Assembly: GCA_016217675.1 (NCBI GenBank)
Contig: JACRHC010000029.1
Location: 1 to 57,595, forward strand
Direction of reading: 5' to 3'
Length of the DNA stretch: 57,595 nucleotides
Origin: Nitrospirota bacterium
GTDB lineage: Bacteria; Nitrospirota; Thermodesulfovibrionia; Thermodesulfovibrionales; UBA6898
The translations under genes and the position numbers were made by a program. Shown here piece after piece: positions 27,590-40,611 of this stretch. The notes beneath the pieces were generated by a model, which ran no database searches, was not told the DNA's origin, and saw only the letters and a list, made by a program, of their open reading frames with translations. How positions within the stretch are numbered: the stretch's first letter is position 1; each line of letters starts with the position of its first letter.

Positions 27590-28827
27590 TGAAGAAGACC
27601 GCCACGAAAAAAGACATTATTGACGCCAGGATGTTCCTCATGCTGCTTCTGGCTCTGAGTCCGCTGCCATTTGCCGGCCTGATCAGTGATGGAATGCTGC
27701 GGACGATAGTCATTACCATTATTGCCGGTTCTGCAGGTGTGGCGATGACGGTGCTCACTGAGCGGAAACTCAAGCGAGTCAGCGACGAAGCTGAGCGCAT
27801 GCAGCAGCACTGCATCTCCAATATTGACAGCCTCGCAGGATCAGTTGCGCTTAAACTTTCTGAGTATACAAAAACAATCCCTGTCCTGAACAATCAACTG
27901 AAAGAGGTAATTGATGAAACAGAAGCCGCGGCGCTGAACATAGGCGAGAGGTTTGCCGACATCGTTTCTCAGGCCCGTCATCAGGCAGCCGAGGCAGAAG
28001 CTGCCGTGACCAAATTTTCGGGCAACGGGGACGGTGCTGAGAATATTGTAGACCTCAGCAGAAAGGCACTTGTTGAAGTCACGGGCCGCATGAAGGGCAT
28101 CGGCAACATTGCCCGCCAGACCCTCAGTGACATGGAAATAATCCTCAGTGAAGCGGTTGACATCAGGGATATCATCGGCCAGATCGAATATATAGCAGAC
28201 CAGACGAACCTGCTTGCACTGAACGCTGCTATCGAGGCTGCGCGGGCCGGCGAGCATGGCCGCGGATTTTCAGTTGTGGCGGATGAGGTGCGGAAGCTTT
28301 CCCTGAAATCAGCCGAGGCTGTGGACGAAATCAGAAGACGGATATTGAAAGTTGAAACTGATATCCGTGGCATATACGAAAAGACTGAACGGAATACGAC
28401 AGCTACGAGCATGCTTTCGACAGAGGCGGAAACAGTCGTTCACCAGACCATGGGAAAGATCGACAACGCCATGTCCAATACCAGGCAGCAGATCGGTATG
28501 CTAACCAGGGAAACGGAGGCGCTGGCTCAGGATATCGGCAAGATCCTTGTTTCGATGCAGTTTCAGGACATAACCCGCCAGCGTATCGAACATGTCATCG
28601 AACCGCTTTCAGCGGTCAGGGCAGAGATCAAGGAGCTCTGCGGAAGTTTGGGGAATATGCACGGGCGGCTGGACGACAATGAAAGGACCTCTGAGAAGGG
28701 TGCTGTTATCGAACAGCTCTACACCATGGAGTCAGAACGCAGGGTCATGCGGGAGACGTTTTGCGGGGAACCGGCGGGCGGCAACGGAAGGCATCAGGAT
28801 GAGCAGAGTAATATCACACTCTTTTAG
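27589..28827 (+). CDS. Methyl-accepting chemotaxis protein without sensor domain
   Basis: 412 residues. Two hydrophobic segments lie close together (about 16-33 and 39-56), with almost no extracytoplasmic loop between them. The signalling hairpin tip is [21 protein letters not shown], here slightly more than 20 residues and so quoted as [14 protein letters not shown] + [25 protein letters not shown] follows, and the C-terminus ends SNITLF, perhaps an adaptor or CheR-docking tail. With no ligand domain it may sense membrane state or take input from a partner such as the Cys-rich protein next door. Stop/start overlap with the regulator upstream. Confidence 0.9.
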   Translation: MKKTATKKDIIDARMFLMLLLALSPLPFAGLISDGMLRTIVITIIAGSAGVAMTVLTERKLKRVSDEAERMQQHCISNIDSLAGSVALKLSEYTKTIPVLNNQLKEVIDETEAAALNIGERFADIVSQARHQAAEAEAAVTKFSGNGDGAENIVDLSRKALVEVTGRMKGIGNIARQTLSDMEIILSEAVDIRDIIGQIEYIADQTNLLALNAAIEAARAGEHGRGFSVVADEVRKLSLKSAEAVDEIRRRILKVETDIRGIYEKTERNTTATSMLSTEAETVVHQTMGKIDNAMSNTRQQIGMLTRETEALAQDIGKILVSMQFQDITRQRIEHVIEPLSAVRAEIKELCGSLGNMHGRLDDNERTSEKGAVIEQLYTMESERRVMRETFCGEPAGGNGRHQDEQSNITLF

Positions 28828-28842
28828 GTGAGGGGGAGAACT

Positions 28843-29034
28843 ATGCAATGTCCATTCTATGAGGGAGAGACGGTCAGGCAATGCAGCGCACGGCAGATAC
28901 CCTATATCCCGAGCATTGGCGATATTGAGCGCTGCTGTGCAGACGAATATAACGGTTGTATGCATCATGAACGAAAGCTGGCTGCTGCGGTCGTGCAGGT
29001 AAGCACCGTGCAGTGCCGGTCAGTCAGAAACTGA
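28843..29034 (+). CDS. Cys-rich 63-residue protein in the chemotaxis operon
   Basis: Starts at ATG 28843 with GGGGGAG just upstream; the longer frame has no ribosome site. Six cysteines at 3, 14, 31, 32, 39 and 58 with a CC pair and nearby HH (41-42), and an IPYIPSIGDIE segment between. The spacing C-x10-C-x16-CC-x6-C suggests metal or Fe-S binding, or thiol chemistry. It lies between the chemoreceptor and cheY, all in one direction, 15 and 12 bases from its neighbours. No named family recognised. Confidence 0.75.
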   Translation: MQCPFYEGETVRQCSARQIPYIPSIGDIERCCADEYNGCMHHERKLAAAVVQVSTVQCRSVRN

Positions 29035-29046
29035 AGGAGGTATGCC

Positions 29047-29415
29047 GTGGCAGGGAATATCTTGATTGTTGACGACTCGGCTTCCATGAGACAGCTTGTC
29101 TCCTTTGCCCTGAAGGACGGCGGATACGACGTCACCACGGCAGTGCATGGAAAGGACGCGCTGGACAAAATGAACAACGGAACGAAATTCGCGATGGTGA
29201 TAACTGACCTTAACATGCCGGAAATGGACGGCATCGAGCTGATCAGACAGCTGCGTCAGAGATCGGGATATAAATTTACACCTGTGATCATGCTGACGAC
29301 CGAATCGCAGGACCAGAAGAAGCAGGAAGGCAAGGCAGCCGGTGCTACCGGCTGGATCGTAAAGCCCTTCACACCGGACCAGCTGCTTGGCGTGGTGAAG
29401 AAGTTTGTGAAGTGA
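29047..29415 (+). CDS. cheY: Chemotaxis response regulator CheY
   Basis: 122 residues from GTG 29047, preceded by AAGGAGG. Receiver marks: ILIVDDSASMRQLV, Asp in MVITDLNMPEMDG, Thr in IMLTTES and Lys in WIVKPFTPDQL. Single domain, without an output part. Located directly before the STAS protein and cheA, it is the likely phospho-acceptor of this CheA. Confidence 0.93.
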   Translation: MAGNILIVDDSASMRQLVSFALKDGGYDVTTAVHGKDALDKMNNGTKFAMVITDLNMPEMDGIELIRQLRQRSGYKFTPVIMLTTESQDQKKQEGKAAGATGWIVKPFTPDQLLGVVKKFVK

Positions 29416-29451
29416 CATCCGGACTCATTGACCGCTTAAGGAGTGATTACA

Positions 29452-29796
29452 ATGCATGCGCTGCATGAACAACAGACCAACATAGGTTTTCTGACGCTCA
29501 GCGGAGACCTGACCATTGAATATGCAGATGAACTCAAGTCGCTTTTGCTTACGGCCTTATCCGGTGCTGATCAGGTGGTCCTTGATATCAAGGAGGTGAG
29601 CAGCTGCGACCTTTCGGCGCTCCAGGTCTTCTGTTCAGCTCACCGCAGCGCTCTGCAGCAGAAGAAACAGATTGCACTTGTCGAGTCCAGGTCAAAGGTG
29701 TTCCGCTGCGCTGTGACAGAAGCCGGTTACCGGCGGCATGTGGGATGCCCTGCAGATACTGACCAGAGCTGCTTCTGGGTTCAGAGATTTTGCTAA
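29452..29796 (+). CDS. STAS-domain protein in the chemotaxis operon
   Basis: 114 residues from ATG 29452 (AAGGAGT 7 bases upstream). The fold runs IGFLTLSGDLTIEYADELK, VVLDIKEVSSCDLSALQVF and KQIALVESRSK. The conserved switch serine of anti-anti-sigma factors lies in the CDLSALQVF loop. The C-terminal tail has three cysteines (HVGCPADTDQSCFW, RFC). STAS proteins usually bind a partner kinase or phosphatase; here it sits between cheY and cheA, so CheA may phosphorylate or bind it (inference). The stop lies a few bases before the cheA ribosome site. Confidence 0.85.
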   Translation: MHALHEQQTNIGFLTLSGDLTIEYADELKSLLLTALSGADQVVLDIKEVSSCDLSALQVFCSAHRSALQQKKQIALVESRSKVFRCAVTEAGYRRHVGCPADTDQSCFWVQRFC

Positions 29797-29810
29797 ACAC
29801 GGGGGAAGAG

Positions 29811-31910
29811 ATGGATAACCAAATGGACAGGCACCGTGAAGCCTTCCGTGAAGAGGCATTTGAACTGCTTACCGAGCTCGAGACAGCCCTTCTGGAGCTG
29901 GAGGAGATGCCGGATGACGCAGAGCTCATCGGCCGTGTATTTCGGGCCATGCATACGATCAAGGGATCAGGAGCCATGTTCGGCTTTGACGATATTTCGC
30001 GTTTTACCCATGAGGTCGAGACCGTATTTGACCAGGTAAGAAACGGCAAGATTGCCGTGACCAAGCAGTTGATCGATCTCACGCTTTCTGCCCGGGACCG
30101 CGTAAGGGAGATGCTGGGTTCATCAGAGGAGAGCTCTGCCGCAGCTTCTGCCTCAGAAGAAATCGTGTCGGCTCTGCGCAGTCTTATTTCCGATAGACAG
30201 CAACTGCAGGCGGAAAGAAGTATACGCGAAGAAGAGTCTGAGCAGTCAGGGCACGAAATCACGTATCGTATCAGGTTTAAGCCTTCGCCGGGGTTGATGC
30301 GCAATGGAACCAACCCTATCATGCTCCTCAATGAACTCGGCACCCTGGGCAGGCAGCGTGTTGTGGCCCAGAAGAATTCACTCCCGAGACTTGAAGAGCT
30401 CGTGCCGGAGGACTGCTGCACATCCTGGGACATCATACTCACAACAGACAGGGGTATGAATGCCATCCGCGATGTTTTTGTCTTTGTTGAAGATCTGGCT
30501 GAGATCAGTATTCAGGTCATTGATGACTGCGGGGCCATGACTGAGGATGGCTGTAAAAAACTCGGTGCAATATTGATTGAACGGGGTGATATTGCAGAGG
30601 CAGAACTTGCTGCTGTCCTGCCTCTGCAGAAGAAGGTCGGCGAACTTCTTGTCGAAAAAGGCATCGTTGCTCCGGATCAGGTGGAAGCAGCTCTTGCTGA
30701 ACAGCAGCATATCCGCGAGGTCAGGGAACACCGCGAAAAGACCGAAGCAGGCTCGAGCATCAGGGTCCCTTCAGAGAAGCTCGACAAGCTGGTCGACCTT
30801 GTTGGCGAGCTCGTGACGATTCAGGCAAGACTGAGCCAGATGGCTGTGGGCAGAAATGATGCCCTGCTTTTCTCGATAACAGAGGAGGTCGAACGTCTGA
30901 CCGCTGAACTCCGCGACAACATTATGAATATCCGGATGCTGCCGATAGGGAGCACCTTCAGCAAATTCAGGCGGCTTGTCCGGGACCTTTCGAAGGAACT
31001 CGGAAAGGAGATTGAAATGACAACGTCCGGAGCAGAGACGGAACTGGATAAGACCGTCATCGACAAACTGGGCGACCCGCTTGTGCATTTGATCAGGAAC
31101 TGCATTGACCATGGCATAGAGCTGCCGGATGAGCGCGAAAAAGCCTCCAAGCCGGGATCAGGCAATATTCATCTTTCTGCCATGCATTCCGGCGCGTATG
31201 TGGTGATCGAGATTGCCGATGACGGCAAAGGGCTGGATGCAGAGGCAATCCGCAGAAAAGGTATTGAAAAGGGTTTGATTACCGCAGAGGCAGAATTGAG
31301 TGAAAAAGAGCTTTATTCCCTTATCCTTGCCCCTGGATTCTCTACGGCCAGGACGGTAACGAATGTGTCTGGCCGAGGTGTTGGCATGGATGTAGTAAAG
31401 CGGGCCATCGACGAACTGCGCGGTACGATCGAGATCAGCAGCCGGAAGGGCCAGGGCTCTACCATGACACTTAAGCTTCCTCTTACCCTGGCCATTATCG
31501 AGGGACTTCTCATACGCGTGGCAGGTGAACACTTTGTGCTGCCCCTCTCGGCTGTTCTCGAATGCGTCGAGTTCTCCGGTACTGAACGCGCGGCAGCCCA
31601 TGGACGCAACATCGTGAACGTAAGGGGCCAGTTGGTGCCGTTTATCAGCCTGCGTCAGAAATTCTCGCTCGGCAACACCACGCCGGCGATCGAGCATATC
31701 GTGATTGCAGAGATATCCGGTACGCAGTGCGGGTTTGTCGTGGACCAGGTGATCGGCGAGCACCAGACAGTCATAAAGTCATTGGGCAGCATTTACCGGA
31801 GCGTGGCCGGCATATCCGGAGCGACCATATTGGGGGACGGCACGGTTGCACTGATACTCGACATGCCTGCCTTGTTCCAAATGGCTGCAGCGGAAGAGAT
31901 ATCCAGCTGA
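29811..31910 (+). CDS. cheA: Chemotaxis histidine kinase CheA, with inserted repeat
   Basis: 699 residues from ATG 29811. The P1 phosphotransfer domain has its His at 48 in MHTIKGSGAMFGF. A P2-like region (about 150-240) follows. Then come two short repeats at about 250-300 (LGAILIERGDIAEAEL and VGELLVEKGIVAPDQVEAAL), which resemble the GspE/MshE N-terminal (MshEN) motif and are not a standard CheA part. The dimerisation helix pair (SEKLDKLVDLVGEL), the ATPase (LIRNCIDHGIE, DDGKGLD, GFSTARTVTNVSGRGVGMD) and the CheW-like P5 domain complete it. Receives signals from chemoreceptors and phosphorylates CheY and CheB. Confidence 0.95.
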   Translation: MDNQMDRHREAFREEAFELLTELETALLELEEMPDDAELIGRVFRAMHTIKGSGAMFGFDDISRFTHEVETVFDQVRNGKIAVTKQLIDLTLSARDRVREMLGSSEESSAAASASEEIVSALRSLISDRQQLQAERSIREEESEQSGHEITYRIRFKPSPGLMRNGTNPIMLLNELGTLGRQRVVAQKNSLPRLEELVPEDCCTSWDIILTTDRGMNAIRDVFVFVEDLAEISIQVIDDCGAMTEDGCKKLGAILIERGDIAEAELAAVLPLQKKVGELLVEKGIVAPDQVEAALAEQQHIREVREHREKTEAGSSIRVPSEKLDKLVDLVGELVTIQARLSQMAVGRNDALLFSITEEVERLTAELRDNIMNIRMLPIGSTFSKFRRLVRDLSKELGKEIEMTTSGAETELDKTVIDKLGDPLVHLIRNCIDHGIELPDEREKASKPGSGNIHLSAMHSGAYVVIEIADDGKGLDAEAIRRKGIEKGLITAEAELSEKELYSLILAPGFSTARTVTNVSGRGVGMDVVKRAIDELRGTIEISSRKGQGSTMTLKLPLTLAIIEGLLIRVAGEHFVLPLSAVLECVEFSGTERAAAHGRNIVNVRGQLVPFISLRQKFSLGNTTPAIEHIVIAEISGTQCGFVVDQVIGEHQTVIKSLGSIYRSVAGISGATILGDGTVALILDMPALFQMAAAEEISS

Positions 31911-31936
31911 ATAATTCTGAGTGAGGAGGGACAACG

Positions 31937-32440
31937 ATGACGGATGTCAGAACAACCCCGGCAGCACAATATCTCACCTACAAGCTTGATGAAGAGGTCT
32001 TCGCCATTGATATTTCAAAGGTCAGGGAAGTGCTGGACTTCACAGCCGTTACCAAGGTTCCTCAGACACCGGACTTCATGAGGGGGGTAATCAACCTCAG
32101 AGGAAGTGTGGTGCCGGTTCTGGATCTGAGGCTCAAGTTCGGGATGGCCGAAACAACGCGGACCGTCAACACCTGCATAATAATTGTTGAGGTCTTTGTT
32201 GACAATGAAAGAACAATTCTCGGGGCTCTGGCTGATTCTGTGCAGGAGGTGATCGATCTTGGAGCAGAGCAGATCGAACCAGCACCCCGGATAGGCATGA
32301 GGCTCAAGACCGATTTTATCAGGGGTATGGGCAAACGGGACAGCCAATTCGTAATAATCCTGGATATTGATAAAGTCTTTTCTGCCGAGGAATTGGCCAT
32401 TGTTCAGCAGACGGAGACAGCAGAGACGATATCTGTCTGA
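31937..32440 (+). CDS. cheW: Chemotaxis coupling protein CheW
   Basis: 167-residue CheW domain: YLTYKLDEEVFAIDISKVRE, KVPQTPDFMRGVINLRGSVV, PVLDLRLKFGM and IRGMGKRDSQFVIILDIDKVF. It links chemoreceptor tips to CheA. GAGGAGGGAC precedes the ATG. It lies 26 bases after cheA and is followed by the CZB-type chemoreceptor. Confidence 0.96.
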   Translation: MTDVRTTPAAQYLTYKLDEEVFAIDISKVREVLDFTAVTKVPQTPDFMRGVINLRGSVVPVLDLRLKFGMAETTRTVNTCIIIVEVFVDNERTILGALADSVQEVIDLGAEQIEPAPRIGMRLKTDFIRGMGKRDSQFVIILDIDKVFSAEELAIVQQTETAETISV

Positions 32441-32482
32441 TTGGAATTAGTGCACCGAAATTCAAAAGGAGGGTCTACGAAA

Positions 32483-34156
32483 ATGACGATTGTGAGGAAA
32501 ATTTATGCAGGCATCGGCGTGCTGGCCATAGCGCTGGTCGGACTGGCTGTTTTTTTTGAGGTCACTATCAAACACGTTAAAACAGATCTTGACGAAGTTG
32601 ATAAATACCGCGCCCTGCAGGCGCAGATTGCGCCCCGGATCATAGATCATCTGAAGTGGGCAGAGGCCCTGGCTGTCGGATCCATTTTGTTCGGGAAGGA
32701 GTTCAGCGGTCAGACAGACCATACCAAATGCAAGTTCGGGGAGTGGTACTATGCCTTTACGCCTCCTGCCGAGGTTGCTGACACATTCAAAAAGATCGAG
32801 GAGCCTCACCGGAAGCTCCATGCAACAGCGCCGAAGATCGTGGCAGCGCTGAAAGAGGGCAAGCAGGATCTGGCAAAAAGGATCTATCAGGAGGAAACAA
32901 CGCTGGCTCTTGGAGAGACGCAGAAGCTGCTCACCGAATTCAGGGATGAGTTCAAAGATAAGATCGTCGGCGGCCTGACCGCAGACCTTCGCAAGAAGCA
33001 GGACAGCATGGGAGTAACGGCTTTGATCGTTTATGCAGCGATACTTGTGCTGCTTGTTGCCGGTGCAGTTGTCTTTCTCGTGCGTCCTATCAGGCGGAAT
33101 TTCGCAAGACTTTCAGAAGGGGTGCATGCTGTTGCCGCAGGCGATATTTCAAAAAATATACGGATTGAAAGTTCGGACGAGACGGGACAGCTGGCAGAAG
33201 CGATGCAGAACATGGTGGATAAACTGCAGGAGATCGTATCGGATGTAAAAGCAGCAGCGGACAATGTCGCAGCCGGAAGCCACCAGCTATCCGCATCTTC
33301 AGAACAGATGTCGCAGGGGGCGACCGAGCAGGCAGCGGCAGCAGAAGAGGCGTCGTCGTCCATGGAGCAGATGTCATCGAATATAAAGCAGAGCGCAGAC
33401 AATGCACAACAGACCGAGAAGATATCGCTGAAGGCAGCCGAAGATGCGAAAGAAGGCGGCCGCGCGGTCTCAGAGACCGTGAGTGCAATGAAGAAGATCG
33501 CAGGAAAGATATCGATCATTGAAGAGATAGCGCGTCAGACGAATCTGCTGGCATTGAATGCGGCGATCGAGGCAGCGCGTGCAGGAGAGCACGGCAAGGG
33601 GTTTGCTGTTGTGGCGTCAGAGGTGCGTAAACTTGCAGAGCGGAGCCAGGCAGCAGCCGCAGAGATCAGCCAGTTGTCGACCACGAGCGTACAGGTAGCC
33701 GAGAAGGCCGGAGAGATGCTCAGCCGGATCGTGCCGGATATACAGAAGACCGCTGAACTGGTGCAGGAGATCAGCGCGGCCTCCAACGAACAGAATACCG
33801 GAGCAGAGCAGATCAATAAGGCGATTCAGCAGCTTGATCAGGTGATCCAGCAGAACGCCGGGGCATCGGAAGAGATGGCATCGACGTCTGAGGAGCTTGC
33901 TTCTCAGGCAGAGCAGCTGCAGCATACCATTTCGTTCTTTAATATGGGAGGAGAAAGCGGAAGCATATTGAGAAAGGCGGCAGTGCTGAAGGACAAGGCC
34001 GGCATATTGCACCGGCCTGCAGCGGCTCATATCGAGCACCGCGAGCCGGCGATGGCTGCAGCAGGGAAGAAGAACGGGGACAACGGCAGACACGGCGGTG
34101 TTGTTCTTGATATGGGCGGTGCTGACCAGCTCGATAACGAGTTTGAAAAATATTAG
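32483..34156 (+). CDS. Chemoreceptor with extracytoplasmic CZB zinc-binding domain
   Basis: 557 residues from ATG 32483 (AAGGAGGG upstream). Helix 1 is at about 7-28, helix 2 at about 177-197, then a HAMP domain and a methyl-accepting signalling domain whose tip includes [20 protein letters not shown]. Between the helices lies a CZB (chemoreceptor zinc-binding) domain: His 56 ([10 protein letters not shown]), Cys 83 in the KCKFGEWYY motif, His 109 and His 113 (EPHRKLH), the 3-His/1-Cys set. CZB is usually cytoplasmic and C-terminal; here it faces the periplasm. Likely senses zinc or oxidants such as HOCl (known for other CZB proteins). Confidence 0.92.
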   Translation: MTIVRKIYAGIGVLAIALVGLAVFFEVTIKHVKTDLDEVDKYRALQAQIAPRIIDHLKWAEALAVGSILFGKEFSGQTDHTKCKFGEWYYAFTPPAEVADTFKKIEEPHRKLHATAPKIVAALKEGKQDLAKRIYQEETTLALGETQKLLTEFRDEFKDKIVGGLTADLRKKQDSMGVTALIVYAAILVLLVAGAVVFLVRPIRRNFARLSEGVHAVAAGDISKNIRIESSDETGQLAEAMQNMVDKLQEIVSDVKAAADNVAAGSHQLSASSEQMSQGATEQAAAAEEASSSMEQMSSNIKQSADNAQQTEKISLKAAEDAKEGGRAVSETVSAMKKIAGKISIIEEIARQTNLLALNAAIEAARAGEHGKGFAVVASEVRKLAERSQAAAAEISQLSTTSVQVAEKAGEMLSRIVPDIQKTAELVQEISAASNEQNTGAEQINKAIQQLDQVIQQNAGASEEMASTSEELASQAEQLQHTISFFNMGGESGSILRKAAVLKDKAGILHRPAAAHIEHREPAMAAAGKKNGDNGRHGGVVLDMGGADQLDNEFEKY

Positions 34157-34166
34157 AGAAGCGGCG

Positions 34167-34211
34167 GTCAGCCATCAGCTCCGGTAACGATCCCGGAAGC
34201 TGACGGCTGAC
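34167..34211. repeat. REP-like imperfect hairpin between mcp and cheR
   Basis: GTCAGCC-A-TCAGCT-C-CGG, a short loop, then CCG-A-AGCTGA-C-GGCTGAC: three stem blocks interrupted by two opposed mismatches. No T-run follows, so not a classic terminator. The GTCAGC/GCTGAC composition resembles extragenic palindromes. It may stabilise the upstream mRNA and lower cheR-D-B expression relative to cheA-W-mcp. Confidence 0.6.
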
Positions 34212-34255
34212 AGGTTATATCTAACTGCTAACAGCTTATCAGAGGAGGGTCTGAT

Positions 34256-35127
34256 ATGAACTGGGATGCAAAATCAACAATAGCGATTACGGCTCAACCG
34301 AGACTGACGGACAGGGATTTTCAGATTCTGAGCGAATTTATTCATGACAGCTGTGGTATCAAAATGAGCGGTCCAAAGAGGTCAATGCTTGAGATGCGCC
34401 TCAAAAAGCGCCTTCTGCAGTTGAATATCTCTTCGTTTGCAGAATACTGCAAGTTTGTCCTTGGTTCAAATGAGGGGGCAAAAGAAATCATTCATATGAT
34501 CGATGCGATCACGACAAATAAGACCGATTTCTTTCGGGAGGCGAACCACTTCCATTATCTTTGCGAACAAGCCCTCCCCGAGCTCATCGACAGCAGCGGG
34601 GCCGGGATCCGCAGGGCGCTTCACGTATGGTCCGCCGGCTGCTCTACAGGAGAGGAACCCTATACACTTGCCATGGTCCTGAATGAGTTTGCAGAGCATC
34701 ATCCACACCTTACCTTTAACATCCTCGCAACTGACATCTGCACGAAGGTGCTGGAGAAGGCACGACAGGCGGTATATGACAAAGCGAGGATTGAGACCAT
34801 ACCTGACAGTATGAAGAAAAAATACCTGCTCAGGGCAAAGGACGCAAATAAGGGAATTGTGAGGATCATACCGTCTCTCCGGGCAAATGTCACGTACCGC
34901 AGGCTGAACTTCATGGACAAGGATTTCGGGCTGAAGGAAAAGATGGATGTTATCTTCTGCAGAAACGTTATAATTTATTTCGAGCGGAGCACGCAGGAAA
35001 AATTGCTGCGTCATTTCTGCGACTATCTTGCACCTGAAGGATATATTTTTGTCGGACACTCTGAGACGCTGCACGGTCTCGATGTGCCTCTTGTTTCGGT
35101 GGCGCCTACCATATACCGGAGAGTCGG

Positions 35128-35131
<4 letters not shown>
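34256..35131 (+). CDS. cheR: Chemotaxis methyltransferase CheR
   Basis: 291 residues. N-terminal helical domain (FQILSEFIHDSCGIKM, MLEMRLKKRLLQLN), TTNKTDFFREANHF, SAM motif VWSAGCSTGEEPYTLAM, and the C-terminal IFCRNVIIYFER. Methylates glutamates on chemoreceptors with SAM for adaptation. GAGGAGGG precedes the ATG. Its TGA overlaps the cheD ATG. Confidence 0.96.
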
Positions 35132-39157
<4,026 letters not shown>

Positions 39158-39257
39158 CTGATATAGCGAGATCCTTCGTTATCAAACCCTTGTCTCCGGA
39201 CCTCTCTGCGTCTGATCCGTCGTACCGGTGAATCAACCTTATAAACATAACTTCAAG

Positions 39258-39287
39258 TTGACAACATGGTTGAAAATGCGGTATTTA
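39258..39287 (+). promoter_or_regulatory. Possible promoter before the GGDEF-like gene
   Basis: TTGACA (39258-39263), 18-base spacer, TATTTA (39282-39287). The leader to ATG 39324 would be about 30 bases and contains GGGGGTGA. Confidence 0.5.
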
Positions 39288-39323
39288 ACTATTGGAGATT
39301 AAAAGAAATAACGGGGGTGATCC

Positions 39324-39938
39324 ATGGGCTTTACAGAGGCAAAAAAATATATTGCAGACCTGCGCAAGAGACAGAACAATCCTTATCTCTGGCCTGATTA
39401 CCTGACCGGCTTGCCTGACAAGACGGCGATCCTGAGGAAGCTGGAAGAGATATATCCCAAAATCGGCAATTACTCTGTTGCCTATGTCAGGATATCGAAT
39501 ATCCAGTCTTATCTCATCAAATACGGTCCGAACAGACATGCAGATATTATCCAGTGGGCGGCTGCAATTTTGAAGACCTCTGCCGATTCCCGCAAGAACG
39601 GCTTTGTTGGCACGCTGAGCACTCATGATTTTATGGTAATCTGCGCCTGCCGCGATATGCAGTTGCTGATGGATCAGGCCGCGGCCCTGTTCAGGAAGCG
39701 CATTGCCGACTATTATTCCAGTGAAGACTTGAAGAAACAGGAAACCCTGTCTTTCAAAAAGGGTGATGGCAAGGCTTTCAGCATTGGCCTGATGAAACTG
39801 GTATGTGTTGTCGCTGACAAAAAACTGCCGGTTAAAAAGAGCGACCTTATTATCAATATGGCCAGGGTCTGTGACGCCATCGAAAGCACGGACGACGATA
39901 TGGTCATTATGACCAGGGACCTCCTCTGTACTGATTAG
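39324..39938 (+). CDS. Degenerate GGDEF-domain protein
   Basis: 204 residues. The N-terminus has PDYLTGLPDKTAILRKLEE, the DxLTGLPNR entry motif of diguanylate cyclases, and VAYVRISNIQSYLIKYG fits the next strand and helix. Where GGDEF should be it reads GTLSTHDFMVI, so catalytic Gly-Gly-Asp-Glu is lost and only DF remains. It cannot be expected to make c-di-GMP; it may bind a nucleotide or act as an interaction partner. AGGGGGTGATCC precedes the ATG. It follows the hybrid kinase but has its own possible promoter. Confidence 0.75.
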   Translation: MGFTEAKKYIADLRKRQNNPYLWPDYLTGLPDKTAILRKLEEIYPKIGNYSVAYVRISNIQSYLIKYGPNRHADIIQWAAAILKTSADSRKNGFVGTLSTHDFMVICACRDMQLLMDQAAALFRKRIADYYSSEDLKKQETLSFKKGDGKAFSIGLMKLVCVVADKKLPVKKSDLIINMARVCDAIESTDDDMVIMTRDLLCTD

Positions 39939-40074
39939 TTATTCCGGGCAGCAAACGGTCTGAGTCTCTCCATACCGTTATATTTGCATTTGCAGAGAAA
40001 AGAAATTATCCTTAACATACTATGCATATGCAACGTATTTGGATCGTTATATCCCGCGCAGGTGACAATAGCTG

Positions 40075-40611
40075 ATGGCCTTTGTCTGCCCTTCATGGTT
40101 TTCCTTTATCCTTTATAACCCCATCAGAAAGGCATTCACTGACAGGAGTAAGGTGCTTGACGAATCCTGCATAACACGGGATTCGATCGTGCTTGAGATC
40201 GGCGCCGGAAATGGTTTTTTCACTGAGGCTATTGCCGAGCGCGCGAAAAAAGTGATCGCTGTTGAACTCCAGCAGGGCATGGTCAGAAAGCTCAGAAAGA
40301 GAGTGCAGAGGTTCGGCGATGCGGTCGAAATTGTGCTGCAGGATATCGCTTCGGCTGACATGCCTCATGACAGCGCTGATGTCTGTCTCCTCTATTACAG
40401 CTTTCACGAAATAGCACATCAGGGCGAGGCTGCTGCGATTATAGCCCGAACGGTCAGGCAAAACGGGGTGCTTTCGATCTATGAACCTTCGGTTGAGGTG
40501 AATCGAAAAGATATGGATGCGACTGTTTCGCTTTTTCAGTCCCGGGGTTTCAGCCTTGAAGAACGGCATGACAATCTGTTTACCCGTTTTGCACGTCTGA
40601 GAAAACAGTAG
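40075..40611 (+). CDS. Class I SAM-dependent methyltransferase
   Basis: 178 residues. SAM motif I is IVLEIGAGNGFFTEAIAERA, with the acidic residue at VIAVELQQ, then LQDIASADMPHDSADVCLLY and YSFHEI. Resembles the UbiE/Methyltransf_11 group. Substrate not readable. The AUG lies after AGGTGAC. The MFS gene begins on the base after its stop, so the two are likely co-transcribed. Confidence 0.85.
   Translation: MAFVCPSWFSFILYNPIRKAFTDRSKVLDESCITRDSIVLEIGAGNGFFTEAIAERAKKVIAVELQQGMVRKLRKRVQRFGDAVEIVLQDIASADMPHDSADVCLLYYSFHEIAHQGEAAAIIARTVRQNGVLSIYEPSVEVNRKDMDATVSLFQSRGFSLEERHDNLFTRFARLRKQ

Noticed and set aside
29588..30466. 292-codon minus-strand frame, Ser-rich
   Set aside because: Antisense to the STAS gene and cheA; Ser/Arg-rich shadow of their codons.
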